Source: Kineosporia succinea
Lineage (GTDB): Bacteria > Actinomycetota > Actinomycetes > Actinomycetales > Kineosporiaceae
Direction: 5' to 3'
Length of the DNA: 64,000 nt
Assembly (NCBI RefSeq): GCF_030811555.1
Contig: NZ_JAUSQZ010000001.1
Coordinates: 5,205,241 to 5,269,240, forward strand
A program made the position numbers and the translations under genes. Shown one piece after another: positions 8,792-17,576 of this stretch (position 1 is its first letter; every line of letters begins with the position of its first letter). Under the pieces are notes generated by a model. It was not told the origin of the DNA. It worked only from the letters and a program-made list of their open reading frames with translations, and made no database searches.

Positions 8792-9641
8792 CGGCAACGT
8801 CTTCGGAGGACCGGAACACGTTGCCCTCGTTCTCCGGGGACGGCTTGCGGGCCAGGGCCAGGAGGTTGAACAGCGGCCCGACCAGGATGTCGTAAACCCT
8901 TGGCAGTGCGCTGAAACCGAGCCGCATCAGCGGGTTCAGGGGGCCGACGGCAGCGGTGCGGCGGCGCTTGTCCACGACCCTCAGCACCGTGCGGGCCACG
9001 GCCTCGGGGCTGAGCACGGGCGGGGGAGGGGAGCCGGCCCTCCCGACGTAGGTCGCGGCCATCCGGTAGATCCGGGTGTCGATGCCGCCGGGTGACACCA
9101 GGGCCACGTGCACGCCCGGGGTCTTGCGGGCCTCCTGCTGCAGCGTGCGGGCCAGGCCGTGCACCGCCCACTTCGACGTCGCGTACGCGCCCATCCGGGG
9201 CGCCGTGATCTGGCCCAGCACCGAGCCGATGATCACCAGGTGCCCCTTCCGGGCGTCCTCGAACACCCGCAGGGACTCCCGGGCGACGTTCGCCGTTCCC
9301 CGCACCCCCACGTCCACCACCCGGTCCCAGACGTGCTCGGGCACCTGCGTGAGCCGCCCGTAGGCGACGACGGCCGCCGTGTGCACCACCACGTCCAGCG
9401 TTCCGAACTCCTCGACCGCCCGGCGGACGGCCGCCCGCACCGCCTCCGCGTCGCTGACGTCGGCGACCTGGGCCACCGCCCTCCCGCCGCGTTGCTCGCA
9501 GGAGGTGACCAGGTCGTCCAGCATTCCGCCCGACCTCGCCGTGAGCACCAGGCGGGCGCCCCGATCGGCATAGGCGAGGGCGACGGCGGTGCCGATCCCG
9601 CCGCTGGCGCCGGTGATCAGGACGACGGGTGACTCGGGCAT
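8772..9641 (-). CDS. Short-chain dehydrogenase/reductase (SDR)
   Basis: Classical-type SDR of 289 residues. The NAD(P)-binding TGASGGIG is at residues 10-17 and the catalytic Tyr-Lys pair is in YATSKWAVHG, with serine in IGSVLGQI. A C-terminal hydrophobic stretch near FNLLALA may anchor it or contact the membrane. The start has a clear GGAAGGA ribosome site. It converges on and overlaps the S66 gene by 20 bases. It diverges from a second SDR across about 130 bases. Substrate unknown. Confidence 0.88.
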   Translation of the reverse strand: MPESPVVLITGASGGIGTAVALAYADRGARLVLTARSGGMLDDLVTSCEQRGGRAVAQVADVSDAEAVRAAVRRAVEEFGTLDVVVHTAAVVAYGRLTQVPEHVWDRVVDVGVRGTANVARESLRVFEDARKGHLVIIGSVLGQITAPRMGAYATSKWAVHGLARTLQQEARKTPGVHVALVSPGGIDTRIYRMAATYVGRAGSPPPPVLSPEAVARTVLRVVDKRRRTAAVGPLNPLMRLGFSALPRVYDILVGPLFNLLALARKPSPENEGNVFRSSEDVAASRGSE

Positions 9642-9774
9642 GGGTGTCCTTCCGGATGCCTGAAAGTGCTTGAGGACGCTGGTCAGCCTGACAACGAACG
9701 GTCGCCTCAGCGATTCGAGAGGGGGGTGTCACATCGAGTTGCACAGCCCGGCGCCCGCTGAGTGACTGATCGTC

Positions 9775-10842
9775 ATGGTTGACGCAACGGGGAAGCCCCC
9801 AGTCGTGGTCGTGACCGGAGCGAGCGCGGGGATCGGCCGCGCGACGGCGGTTGCCTTCGCCGAGCGCGGGGCCAAGGTCGCCCTGCTGGCCCGGGGTGAG
9901 GTGGGGCTCGAAGGGGCGGCCCGCGAGGTGCGCGACGCGGGCGGCGTGGCGCTGACGATCCCGGTGGACGTCGCCGACGCCGAGGCGGTGCAGCGCGCGG
10001 CCGACCGCGCCGAGGCCGAGCTCGGGCCGGTCGACGTGTGGGTGAACTCGGCGTTCACCTCGGTGTTCGCGCCGTTCGGGGAGATTGCGGCCGAGGAGTT
10101 CCGGCGGGTCACCGACGTCACCTACCTGGGCACGGTGCACGGCACCCAGGCGGCCCTGAAGCTGATGCGGCTGCGGGACCGGGGCGCGATCATCCAGGTC
10201 GGCTCGGCCCTGGCCTACCGCGGTATCCCGTTGCAGAGTGCCTACTGCGGCGCCAAACACGCGGTGCAGGGCTTCAACGAGTCGCTGCGCGTGGAGCTGC
10301 TGAACTCCGGCAGCGGCATCAGCGTGACGATGGTGCAGATGCCCGCCGTGAACACGCCGCAGTTCTCCTGGGTGCTGTCGCGGCTGCCGAAGCAGGCCCA
10401 GCCGGTGCCCCCGATCTACCAGCCCGAGGTCGCGGCGAAGGCCGTGCTGTACGCGGCCGACCACCCGGGCCGCCGTGAGTACTGGGTCGGGACCGGTGCC
10501 GCGAAAACCATTCTCGGCAACGCGCTGCTGCCCGCCGTGCTCGACCGCTACCTCGCGCGCACCGGCCTGACGTCGCAGCAGACCCCCGACCCGCGTCCGG
10601 CCGATCAGCCCTCGAACCTGTGGGAGCCGGCCGACGGCGCCGGGGGCCGGGACTTCGGGTCGCACGGCATCTTCGACGACCAGGCCCGCAGCTTCAGCAA
10701 GCAGCAGTGGCTGGCCCAGCGTCTGGGGGCGCTGCCCTCGGTCGGCGCCGGGCTGTCCGGGGCGGGCGCGGGCCTGATCGCGCTCAGCGACAAGGCCAAG
10801 CCCCTGGTGGGTGGCATCAAGCGTCTAGGATCGCGGGCATGA
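9775..10842 (+). CDS. SDR family oxidoreductase with C-terminal extension
   Basis: Oxidoreductase of 355 residues with TGASAGIG near residue 15, an NSAFTS cofactor segment, catalytic YCGAKHAVQG and a C-terminal extension of about 100 residues. That extension, with NLWEP and a terminal hydrophobic part, is common in actinobacterial SDRs of this group. It is translationally coupled by an ATGA overlap to the small membrane protein at 10839. The substrate is not known. Confidence 0.87.
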   Translation: MVDATGKPPVVVVTGASAGIGRATAVAFAERGAKVALLARGEVGLEGAAREVRDAGGVALTIPVDVADAEAVQRAADRAEAELGPVDVWVNSAFTSVFAPFGEIAAEEFRRVTDVTYLGTVHGTQAALKLMRLRDRGAIIQVGSALAYRGIPLQSAYCGAKHAVQGFNESLRVELLNSGSGISVTMVQMPAVNTPQFSWVLSRLPKQAQPVPPIYQPEVAAKAVLYAADHPGRREYWVGTGAAKTILGNALLPAVLDRYLARTGLTSQQTPDPRPADQPSNLWEPADGAGGRDFGSHGIFDDQARSFSKQQWLAQRLGALPSVGAGLSGAGAGLIALSDKAKPLVGGIKRLGSRA

Positions 10843-11162
10843 GGACGACTGCGGTGGCCGGTGCCGCCTTCGGTGCGGCGCTGCTGCTGCGGCCCCGCGA
10901 GGTGATCCGGGCGGTCGGCGCCGATCCGGAGCTGCCCGGTCTGGTGGTCGCCGCCCGGGTGCTGGGGGCCCGGCACGTGGTGCAGGCGGTGGGCCTGACC
11001 GTGAAGCCCGGGCTGGTCTCGACGCCCGCCTCGCTGATCGACGGGCTGCACGCCACGAGTATGGTCGCCCTGGCGGCGATCTCGCCCTCGTACCGCCGCG
11101 TGGCCCTGGTCAGCGCCGGGGTCGCGGGTGCTCTGGGAGCGGGCAGCCGGCCCAGGCCCTAG
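10839..11162 (+). CDS. Small hydrophobic protein of unknown function
   Basis: A 107-residue alanine- and valine-rich protein starting at the ATG that overlaps the SDR stop (ATGA). Three or four short hydrophobic segments (AGAAFGAALLL, LVVAARVLGARHVVQAV, LVSAGVAGALGAG) suggest a small membrane protein. The coupling makes a shared role with the SDR likely. Its stop overlaps the stop of the convergent response regulator by a few bases. The family was not recognised. Confidence 0.7.
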   Translation: MRTTAVAGAAFGAALLLRPREVIRAVGADPELPGLVVAARVLGARHVVQAVGLTVKPGLVSTPASLIDGLHATSMVALAAISPSYRRVALVSAGVAGALGAGSRPRP

Positions 11163-11821
11163 GTGACCAGGCCGTTGCGGTAGGCGTAGACCACGGCCTG
11201 CACCCGGTCACGCAGACCCAGCTTGCTCAGGATGCGTGACACGAAGGTCTTCACGGTCTCCGGGCTGATCACCAGCGCCGCCGCGATCTCGTTGTTCGAG
11301 CGCCCGTCGGCGATCAGCCGCAGCACCTCGAGTTCGCGCGGTGTGAGGCGGATCCCGGGCACCGGGGTTCCTGCGGTCGGGCGAATGCGGGACGCGTACC
11401 TCCCCACGAGCGTGCGGGTCACCTCCGGGTCGAGCAGGGAGGCGCCCAGAGCCACGGTGCGGATGCCCTGCAGCAACTGTCCCGGCGGAGCGTCTTTCAG
11501 CAGGAACCCGCTCGCGCCCGCCCGCAGGGCCTCGTAGACGTACTCGTCGAGATTGAAAGTGGTGACCACGAGCACCTTCACGGGATCGGTGACCCCGGCG
11601 CCGGCCAGCCGCCGGGTGGCCTCGATCCCGTCGAGGCGAGGCATCCTCACGTCCATGACCACCACGTCCGGACGTAGCCGAGCGGCCAGCGCGACCACCG
11701 CCTCACCGTCGCCGCAGGCCCCGACCACCTCCAGATCAGGCTGGGCGTCGATGATCGTCGCCATGCCGGTGCGCACCAGCACCTGGTCGTCCGCGATCAG
11801 GACCTTCACCGGCCCGATCAC
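11159..11821 (-). CDS. NarL/LuxR-type response regulator
   Basis: DNA-binding response regulator of 220 residues. The receiver has the acidic pair DD at 11-12, phosphoacceptor D57 in DVVVMDVRMP and the conserved lysine in GFLLKDAPP. The LuxR helix-turn-helix is seen in LTPRELEVLRLIADGRSNNE. The GTG at 11821 overlaps the kinase stop as GTGA, which fixes the start; open frame further upstream is only the kinase gene read in another frame. It is the last gene of the operon S33 peptidase, kinase, regulator. Confidence 0.93.
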   Translation of the reverse strand: MIGPVKVLIADDQVLVRTGMATIIDAQPDLEVVGACGDGEAVVALAARLRPDVVVMDVRMPRLDGIEATRRLAGAGVTDPVKVLVVTTFNLDEYVYEALRAGASGFLLKDAPPGQLLQGIRTVALGASLLDPEVTRTLVGRYASRIRPTAGTPVPGIRLTPRELEVLRLIADGRSNNEIAAALVISPETVKTFVSRILSKLGLRDRVQAVVYAYRNGLVT

Positions 11822-12948
11822 GCCGGGATCACCGCCCGCACCACGAAACCCTGGTCCGAGGGCCCGGACTCGAAAGTTCCGCCGAGCATCTCGACCCGGT
11901 CGCGCAGGCCGTTCAGTCCCCGACCCGACCCGGACGCTGCCTCCGAACCCGTCCCCGTCGTCCGTACATCCACCGCGATCCTCTTCTCCCCGTACGACAC
12001 CCGCACCACCGTCGGGCACCCGTGCGCGTACTTGAGTGCGTTCGTCAGCGCCTCCTGAACAACCCGGTAGGTGACGAACTCCCCGCTGCCCGTCGACGAC
12101 GCCTCCACCCCGTCGATCACGAGATCGACCGGCTGCCCGGCATCTCGCGTCTGCCCGACCAGCACGTCCAGAGCCCCGATCGTCGGCTCCCGCCCGGACG
12201 AGTGGTGTTCGGGGTTCAGCAGATCGAGCAGGTGCCGCAGGTCGGTGATCGCCTGCCGTCCGGTTCCGGTGACGGCGCCGAGAGTTTCGTCGAGCCGGGC
12301 CGGATCGGCGGCCAGGTACCGCGCCGCCTCGGCCTGGTAGACCATTGCGGTCACGTGATGCGTGACCACGTCGTGCAGTTCGCGGGCGATGCGGGTGCGC
12401 TCGGCCTCACGCACCGCCCGGGCCAGGTGCTGCCGGCGCTCGGCCTCCAGGGCCCGGGCCGAGCGCAACCACGAGCCCATCACCCACGCCGCCGCCAGCA
12501 CCACGTAGGTGACGACCCACTCGACCGGCCCGTCCGTGACGCCGCGATGGTTCAGGAGTACGGCCAGCGCAACGAAACTCACGGACAGCGCCGTCATGAC
12601 ACCCGCGCGCCACCGTTCGACGTATGCTCCCGCACTGACCAGTCCGAGCGCGAAGGCCGTGCCACCCACCGTGTGGTAGGCCAGGCCCTGGTCGAGGCCG
12701 AAACCGGTTGCCGCGACCAGGATGCTCGCGGCCGGCCAACGTCGGCGCGTCGCCAGGGGCAGGCATTCCAGCACCACCGCGACGAGTGCCCACCCGTCGA
12801 AGGGGCGGGTGGGCAGATCGCCGAACTGGGTGCCGGCGTTGCCGAGGGCGGGCAGGCAGAGCACGAAAACACCGACGGCGACGGGGAGATCGCGAACGGT
12901 GACGGGCAGGGCCCGCCAGCGCGACGACCAGGCACCCGTGTCGATCAT
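11818..12948 (-). CDS. Two-component sensor histidine kinase (HisKA_3)
   Basis: Membrane kinase of 376 residues. Residues about 20-160 contain several hydrophobic membrane segments, followed by the dimerisation segment with phosphoacceptor H192 in RIARELHDVVTHH and a compact HATPase (EALTNALKYA, GRGLNGLRDR). The ATG at 12948 overlaps the S33 peptidase stop as ATGA, and the stop overlaps the regulator start as GTGA, so the three genes are translated as one coupled unit. The signal is unknown; linkage to a secreted peptidase suggests envelope or peptide sensing, by inference only. Confidence 0.93.
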   Translation of the reverse strand: MIDTGAWSSRWRALPVTVRDLPVAVGVFVLCLPALGNAGTQFGDLPTRPFDGWALVAVVLECLPLATRRRWPAASILVAATGFGLDQGLAYHTVGGTAFALGLVSAGAYVERWRAGVMTALSVSFVALAVLLNHRGVTDGPVEWVVTYVVLAAAWVMGSWLRSARALEAERRQHLARAVREAERTRIARELHDVVTHHVTAMVYQAEAARYLAADPARLDETLGAVTGTGRQAITDLRHLLDLLNPEHHSSGREPTIGALDVLVGQTRDAGQPVDLVIDGVEASSTGSGEFVTYRVVQEALTNALKYAHGCPTVVRVSYGEKRIAVDVRTTGTGSEAASGSGRGLNGLRDRVEMLGGTFESGPSDQGFVVRAVIPA

Positions 12949-14465
12949 CCGGCAACCGTAGAGCAACGGACGTCGTGGCCGGGCACGGTGCCCTCGGTCA
13001 GGAACGTCTCGGCCGCCTCGGTGGCGCAGGCGTTGGTGCCGGGGCCGTAGACGACGTGGCCACCCGCGTCCACCGTGACCAGTGCGGCCCGGTTCCCCAG
13101 AGCCTTCTGCAGGCCCCGGGCCGTGCCGACGGTGAGGTTCGGGTCGCGCTCGTTCTGCAGGATGAGGATGTCGCGGGCGCCGGCGGCACTGATCTTCACC
13201 GGCTTCCCGGGCCGGGTCGGCCAGAAGGCGCAGGGCAGCACGTTGGCCGGGGCGCCGTTCGACAGGGGATAGGCCTCGCGGTCCCGGGCCACGTTGGCGG
13301 CGTAGGTCTTCACGTCGCCCGGCCAGCCCCCGTCGCCGCACAGCACCGCGTAGGCGGCGGCCACCGAGTTGTCCCGGGGCACCCCGGGGGAGCTGCTGGG
13401 CGAGACGGCCCCGAGGAGCCCGGCCAGGTTCGAGGCCTGCTCGGCGGTGGCCGTGCCGTCGGCCAGGTCGGCGGCGGTCGTCCAGGAGTCGACGAGCGTG
13501 GGCAGGTAGGCATCGTCGGAGAGCAGGCCGAAGGTGAGGAAGCGCAGCACGTTGCCGCTCAACGCGGTCTCGCTGCCGGGCAGCTCCACGGGACGCCGGT
13601 CCAGCTGTCCCACCAGACGCAGGTAGCGCCGGGTGACGGCCTTCTCCGAGCGGCCCCACCCCGTCGTGACGGCCAGTCTCGCGGCGTCGGGGAAGCGCGT
13701 GGCCGTGGCCTCGCTCTGCCGGCGCAGCTGCTCGTACCAGACCTGCGCCGGGTCGCTCGCGCTGTCGAGCAGCATCTTCTCGGTGTGTGACGGGAACAGC
13801 GAGGCGTAGACCGCGCCCAGGTAGGTGCCGTACGAGCGGCCGAGGTAGGTGATCCTCTCCGCGCCCAGGGCCTTGCGCAGCTGGTCCATGTCCCGGGCGG
13901 TGTCGGCGGTGGTCACGTGCCGCAGCAGGTCGCCGTTGCAGGCCTGGCAGCGCCGGGCGGCCGACCTCGCGAAGGCCGTGCTCTCCTTGACGGATCCGTA
14001 CTGCGCGGGCGGCAACATCTCCTCGAGCGTCAGGTCGCAGGTCACCGGGCTGCTGTGGCCCACCCCGCGCGGGTCGAGGCCGATCACGTCGTAGCCGTCC
14101 AGGGCCCTCGACCTCACCTCGGCGGTCAGGGTGCTGGGCATGTTCAGCCCCTCACCGCCAGGTCCGCCCGGGTTGGTGAAGAGCACGCCGTGCGTGGCCT
14201 TCTTCGCGGGCAGCCTGGACACCGCGAGCGTGATCGTGCGGCCCCACGGGTGGTCGTAGTCGAGCGGGACCGTGAGGGTGCCGCACTGCTGGCGCTCGTC
14301 CACGGTGAGGCCGGCCGGCGGTTCCGGGCAGGCACCCCAGGTGATGCGTGGGGTGCGCACCGGCAGCAGGCTCTCGGCCTGGGCGACGGCACCGGTCTGT
14401 ACCGCCGTGAGGGCGCCGGCTGCCAGGGCGGCCGCGGTGACGGCGAACGTGATCCTCTTCTTCAT
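12945..14465 (-). CDS. Secreted alpha/beta hydrolase, tripeptidyl aminopeptidase type (S33)
   Basis: Exported peptidase of 506 residues. MKKRITFAVTAAALAAGALT begins a signal peptide cleaved near AVAQA. The nucleophile S211 is in LGRSYGTYLG, the oxyanion segment is NPGGPGG, the acid lies in LQNERDPNL and the histidine in DAGGHVVYG. The layout matches the Streptomyces SlpD/SlpE and tripeptidyl aminopeptidase family, which release short peptides from the N terminus. ATG at 14465 starts at the signal peptide. It is the first gene of a coupled operon with the two-component system downstream. Confidence 0.9.
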   Translation of the reverse strand: MKKRITFAVTAAALAAGALTAVQTGAVAQAESLLPVRTPRITWGACPEPPAGLTVDERQQCGTLTVPLDYDHPWGRTITLAVSRLPAKKATHGVLFTNPGGPGGEGLNMPSTLTAEVRSRALDGYDVIGLDPRGVGHSSPVTCDLTLEEMLPPAQYGSVKESTAFARSAARRCQACNGDLLRHVTTADTARDMDQLRKALGAERITYLGRSYGTYLGAVYASLFPSHTEKMLLDSASDPAQVWYEQLRRQSEATATRFPDAARLAVTTGWGRSEKAVTRRYLRLVGQLDRRPVELPGSETALSGNVLRFLTFGLLSDDAYLPTLVDSWTTAADLADGTATAEQASNLAGLLGAVSPSSSPGVPRDNSVAAAYAVLCGDGGWPGDVKTYAANVARDREAYPLSNGAPANVLPCAFWPTRPGKPVKISAAGARDILILQNERDPNLTVGTARGLQKALGNRAALVTVDAGGHVVYGPGTNACATEAAETFLTEGTVPGHDVRCSTVAG

Positions 14466-14807
14466 GGCGAAAACGCTAGGGAAACGGAGGTTCCCGGTCG
14501 TCACCTCGGCGTGGACACCTGCGCGTAGCTCGCCCGGGGGACATGGCCCTGTCAACCACCGCCGGGCTCGCCGAGACCGCGCAATCAGCCGCTGGTGCGT
14601 CGTGCCGCCGACGAGCTGGCCGAGGGGGCCACTGCGGCCGGGTGCTCGACCTGGTCACCGGCGTCACCCCGCCACCCAGTTCCGCCCGGGCCCGGAGGCG
14701 ACCCAGCTCCAAAACCTGACCCTCGACGGTACGGGAAAACCCGATCTAGTAATCTCTAGTCAATTAGTAGAGTATGACTCCAGGGCAACCCGACGCTGGA
14801 GGCAGGC
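14466..14807. other. Intergenic region between S33 peptidase and LLM cluster
   Basis: No gene is supported in these 342 bases. The left part is GC-rich and holds the promoter side of the S33 operon. The right part turns AT-rich and contains the inverted repeat at 14754-14772 and a GGAGG ribosome site for the nitroreductase remnant. Confidence 0.6.
14754..14773 (+). promoter_or_regulatory. Inverted repeat over a probable -10 box, site A of LLM cluster
   Basis: CTCTAGTCAATTAGTAGAG has arms CTCTA and TAGAG around nine bases. TAGAGT at 14768-14773 could be the -10 box. A matching 19-bp repeat lies at 18356-18374. No clear -35 box is seen, which would suit an activator- or repressor-controlled promoter. 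Confidence 0.6.
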
Positions 14808-14972
14808 ATGACGGAGACCTGGGAGGCCATCACCTCCCGGCGCAACGTGCGCAGTTTCACCGAACAGCCCATCTCTGAGACGGATCTGGAGCGAATCTGC
14901 GAGGGTGCGCGGCGCACCCCGTCCGTCGGCAATCGCCAGCACCGGGACCTGGTCGTGGTGGTGACGTCATGA
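14808..14972 (+). pseudogene. Truncated nitroreductase-family protein (N-terminal 54 residues)
   Basis: Starts at ATG 14808 behind a GGAGG site. AITSRRNVRSFTEQPISETD and LERICEGARRTPSVGN are the FMN-binding N terminus of the nitroreductase family, normally about 190-220 residues long. The frame stops after DLVVVVTS, where a full protein would continue through the rest of the flavin fold. The remnant is preceded by site A and coupled by ATGA to the next small gene. It may once have supplied reduced flavin to the LLM monooxygenases, or it may still be translated as a leader. Calling it a pseudogene is inference from length. Confidence 0.65.
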
Positions 14973-15169
14973 ACCTGAGGCCCTTCCGGCGGCAGCGCGA
15001 CGATGCCCCCCGACCCGCACCCGTGGTGCACGTCGGCTGCGACGAAGACATCCTGCTGTTCGGCCGCGGCGACATCATGCGCGCGGTCACCGCCGACAGC
15101 ACCTCCGGCGTGAAAATCGACCAGCGCCAGAAGCGGGGCCTGCGCACCACGTACGAGCAGCGGCACTGA
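14969..15169 (+). CDS. Small protein of unknown function
   Basis: A 66-residue charged protein whose ATG overlaps the stop of the truncated nitroreductase. It begins MNLRPFRRQRDD and contains one cysteine in HVGCDEDILLFGRGD. No membrane segment or known domain is recognised. Position and coupling suggest either a real small partner of the LLM operon or a fused leftover from the deletion that cut the nitroreductase. Confidence 0.4.
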   Translation: MNLRPFRRQRDDAPRPAPVVHVGCDEDILLFGRGDIMRAVTADSTSGVKIDQRQKRGLRTTYEQRH

Positions 15170-15209
15170 GGCAATTCCCGTTTTCACCGCATCAGGGAGC
15201 GACCCGAGC

Positions 15210-16220
15210 ATGAGTGACACCCGGCCCTTCTTCGTCGCCGTCGATCTGGACGGCGAGGGCGCCCATCCTGCCGCCGGCCGTTCCGCGGGAGCCGGGCTCG
15301 ACGCTCAGGCCTTGCGCCAGGCCGTGACCGCCGCCGATCACGCCGGATTCGTCTTCGCGACCTTCGACGACGCGCCCACCCCACCCACCACCGGAGCCGC
15401 AGGCCGACTCGAGGCGGGCACCCGGGCCGCCTATGCGTCCACCATCACCCAAAACCTGGGCCTGGCGCCCGTACTGCACACGACGACCACCGAGCCCTTC
15501 CACCTCGCCACCCAGCTCGCGAGTCTCGACCACGCGAGCAAGGGCCGCGCGGCCTGGCTGGTCGGGGCGGCCGCGGATGCCTCGGCTCTCGCCACGGTGG
15601 GTGAGCCTCTCCTGCCTGAAGACGCGTTGAGCACCGAAATCGCGGACGTGGTGGTTGCGGCGCGGTCCCTCTGGGATTCCTGGCAGGACGACGCCGTGAT
15701 CCGCGACGTGGCCTCGGGCCGCTACCTGGACGCCGCGCGCGTGCACCACATCGACTTCACCGGAGCCACGTTCAGCGTGAAAGGACCTCTGATCACGCCA
15801 CGTCCGCCTCAGGGGCAGGTCGTCGTGATCGCGCCGGCAGGGCTGGGGATCGACGAGCACGCCGACATCGTGCTGACGCCCTCGAGCGAGCGGGGGCGAG
15901 GTGAAGGGCCGCTGGTCTTCGTGGATCTCGAGGTCGTGCTCGACGCGCCGGACGAGTCGGCGGCCGAAAGACTCTCCCGGCTCGACGCATTCACTCCTTG
16001 GCCAACCGGTGACCGGCAGCGGTACGTGGGACCGGCCGCCGGGCTGGCCGATCTCCTGGTCTCGCTGGCCCGCGTTGCCGATGGCGTGCGGCTGCTGCCC
16101 GCGGTGCAGACCGTCGACCTGCCACTGATCGCACCGCTGGTGCCGCCCGCGCCGCCGGGGTCGACCCTGCGCGAGCGCCTGGGCCTGGTCCGCCCGGCCA
16201 ACCGCTACGTCACGGCCTGA
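15210..16220 (+). CDS. LLM-class flavin-dependent oxidoreductase, short form
   Basis: A 336-residue luciferase-like protein. FFVAVDLDGEG, ITQNLGLAPVLHTTTTEPFH and LASLDHASKGRAAWLV match the first strands of the NtaA/DszA branch. The C-terminal STLRERLGLVRPANRYVTA is the usual family ending. It is about 100 residues shorter than the neighbour at 16251, having lost part of the central barrel, so its own activity is doubtful. The ATG at 15210 is preceded by GGGAG. It lies in a co-directional run with two further LLM genes. Confidence 0.85.
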   Translation: MSDTRPFFVAVDLDGEGAHPAAGRSAGAGLDAQALRQAVTAADHAGFVFATFDDAPTPPTTGAAGRLEAGTRAAYASTITQNLGLAPVLHTTTTEPFHLATQLASLDHASKGRAAWLVGAAADASALATVGEPLLPEDALSTEIADVVVAARSLWDSWQDDAVIRDVASGRYLDAARVHHIDFTGATFSVKGPLITPRPPQGQVVVIAPAGLGIDEHADIVLTPSSERGRGEGPLVFVDLEVVLDAPDESAAERLSRLDAFTPWPTGDRQRYVGPAAGLADLLVSLARVADGVRLLPAVQTVDLPLIAPLVPPAPPGSTLRERLGLVRPANRYVTA

Positions 16221-16250
16221 TCCGGGTTCGCGCAACGAGACGAGGAGAAC

Positions 16251-17576
16251 ATGACCGGCGAAACCCCCGACACCGGAGCGCCGTACGATCCGAACGCCCA
16301 GGTGCATCTCGGCGTCTTCTACACCGGCGTCGGCCCCCAGCTGGTCTGGTCGAGGCCCACCGAGCGCCCGCACACCGCGATCGAGAGCTTCGTCGAGGTC
16401 GCCCAGCTGCTCGAACGCGGCCTGTTCGACGCGTTCTTCCTGGGCGAGGGCCTGCGCCTGCGCGAGAACCGCGGTCGGGTGCTGGAACTCGACGTGGCCG
16501 GGCGTCCCGACGCGATCACGCAGCTCTCCGCGCTGGCCGCGGTCACCGGGCGGATCGGTCTGGTCGCCACCCAGAACACCACCTACAACTACCCGGCCGA
16601 CCTCGCTCGCCGTCTGGCCAGTCTCGACCTGCTCTCCGACGGCCGCGCCGGCTGGAACATCGTCACCACCGACAATGCCTGGACCGGGGCCAATTTCCGC
16701 CACGGTGGCTGGCTGGCGCACGAGCGCCGCTACGAGCGGGCCACGCAGTTCGTGCAGACGGCGAAGGATCTGTGGGCCTCGTTCGGGGGCCCGGCGGTGG
16801 AGCGGCAGACCGACCTGGTCAGCACCCGCGCGACGGCCACGGTCCCGGCGAGCCGCCAGGGGCGTCCCGTGCTCTTCCAGGCCGGTGACTCCGACGGGGG
16901 CCGCGAACTCGCCGCCGCCCACGCCGACGTGGTGTTCTCGGCCAACACCCAGTTCGACCAGGCCGTGGCCTACGCCGCCGATCTGCGTGCCCGTCTGAAC
17001 CGGCACCGCCGCTCGGCCGACTCGCTGCGGATCCTGCCCGGGGCTGCGGTGCTGCTGGCGCCGACCGAGGCGCAGGCCCGCGAGAAGGCGCGATGGGTGC
17101 GCGAGGAGCAGCTGTCGGCGCCGCGGGCCATGGCGTTCTTCGAGCAGTACTGGGGCGCCGACCTGTCGGCCTACGACCCGCACGGCCCGCTGCCCGGCAT
17201 CGAGCCCAGTCAGGGCGAGCTCGACCCCTCGCGGGGCACGATCCCGCTCGAGCAGCGCACCGGCAAGCTCGAGCGCATCGCGGCCTGGCGCGAGCTGGCC
17301 GAGCAGAAGAGCCTGTCGATTCTCGAGCTGTACCGCGAGGTCTCGCCCCGCGAGCGCTGGTTCGTGGGCACGCCCGGCCAGATCGCGGAGCAGTGGGTGC
17401 ACTACGTGCGCACCCGGGCCGTCGACGGTTTCAACATCACGCCGCACCTGCTGCCCGACTCGCTCACCGACATCGTCGAGCTGCTGGTGCCCGAACTGCA
17501 GGAGCGTGGCGCCTACCGCACGGCCTACGAAGGCACGACGTTGCGTGAGCACCTGGCCCTGCCTAGGGTGCCGTGA
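16251..17576 (+). CDS. LLM flavin monooxygenase, NtaA/SnaA/DszA family
   Basis: FMN-dependent monooxygenase of 441 residues, full length for the family. Hallmarks are LGVFYTGVG near the N terminus, QNTTYNYPADLARRLASLD, SDGRAGWNIVTTDN and VLFQAGDSDGGRELAA. Family members oxidise nitrilotriacetate, dibenzothiophene sulfone or similar small substrates using reduced FMN from a separate reductase. The substrate here is unknown. The stop overlaps the next hydrolase start (TGATG), so the two are coupled. Confidence 0.92.
   Translation: MTGETPDTGAPYDPNAQVHLGVFYTGVGPQLVWSRPTERPHTAIESFVEVAQLLERGLFDAFFLGEGLRLRENRGRVLELDVAGRPDAITQLSALAAVTGRIGLVATQNTTYNYPADLARRLASLDLLSDGRAGWNIVTTDNAWTGANFRHGGWLAHERRYERATQFVQTAKDLWASFGGPAVERQTDLVSTRATATVPASRQGRPVLFQAGDSDGGRELAAAHADVVFSANTQFDQAVAYAADLRARLNRHRRSADSLRILPGAAVLLAPTEAQAREKARWVREEQLSAPRAMAFFEQYWGADLSAYDPHGPLPGIEPSQGELDPSRGTIPLEQRTGKLERIAAWRELAEQKSLSILELYREVSPRERWFVGTPGQIAEQWVHYVRTRAVDGFNITPHLLPDSLTDIVELLVPELQERGAYRTAYEGTTLREHLALPRVP

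Noticed and set aside
14774-14807. Possible SAM-type riboswitch before the nitroreductase remnant
   Set aside because: The segment is too short and no riboswitch core or pairing pattern can be drawn.
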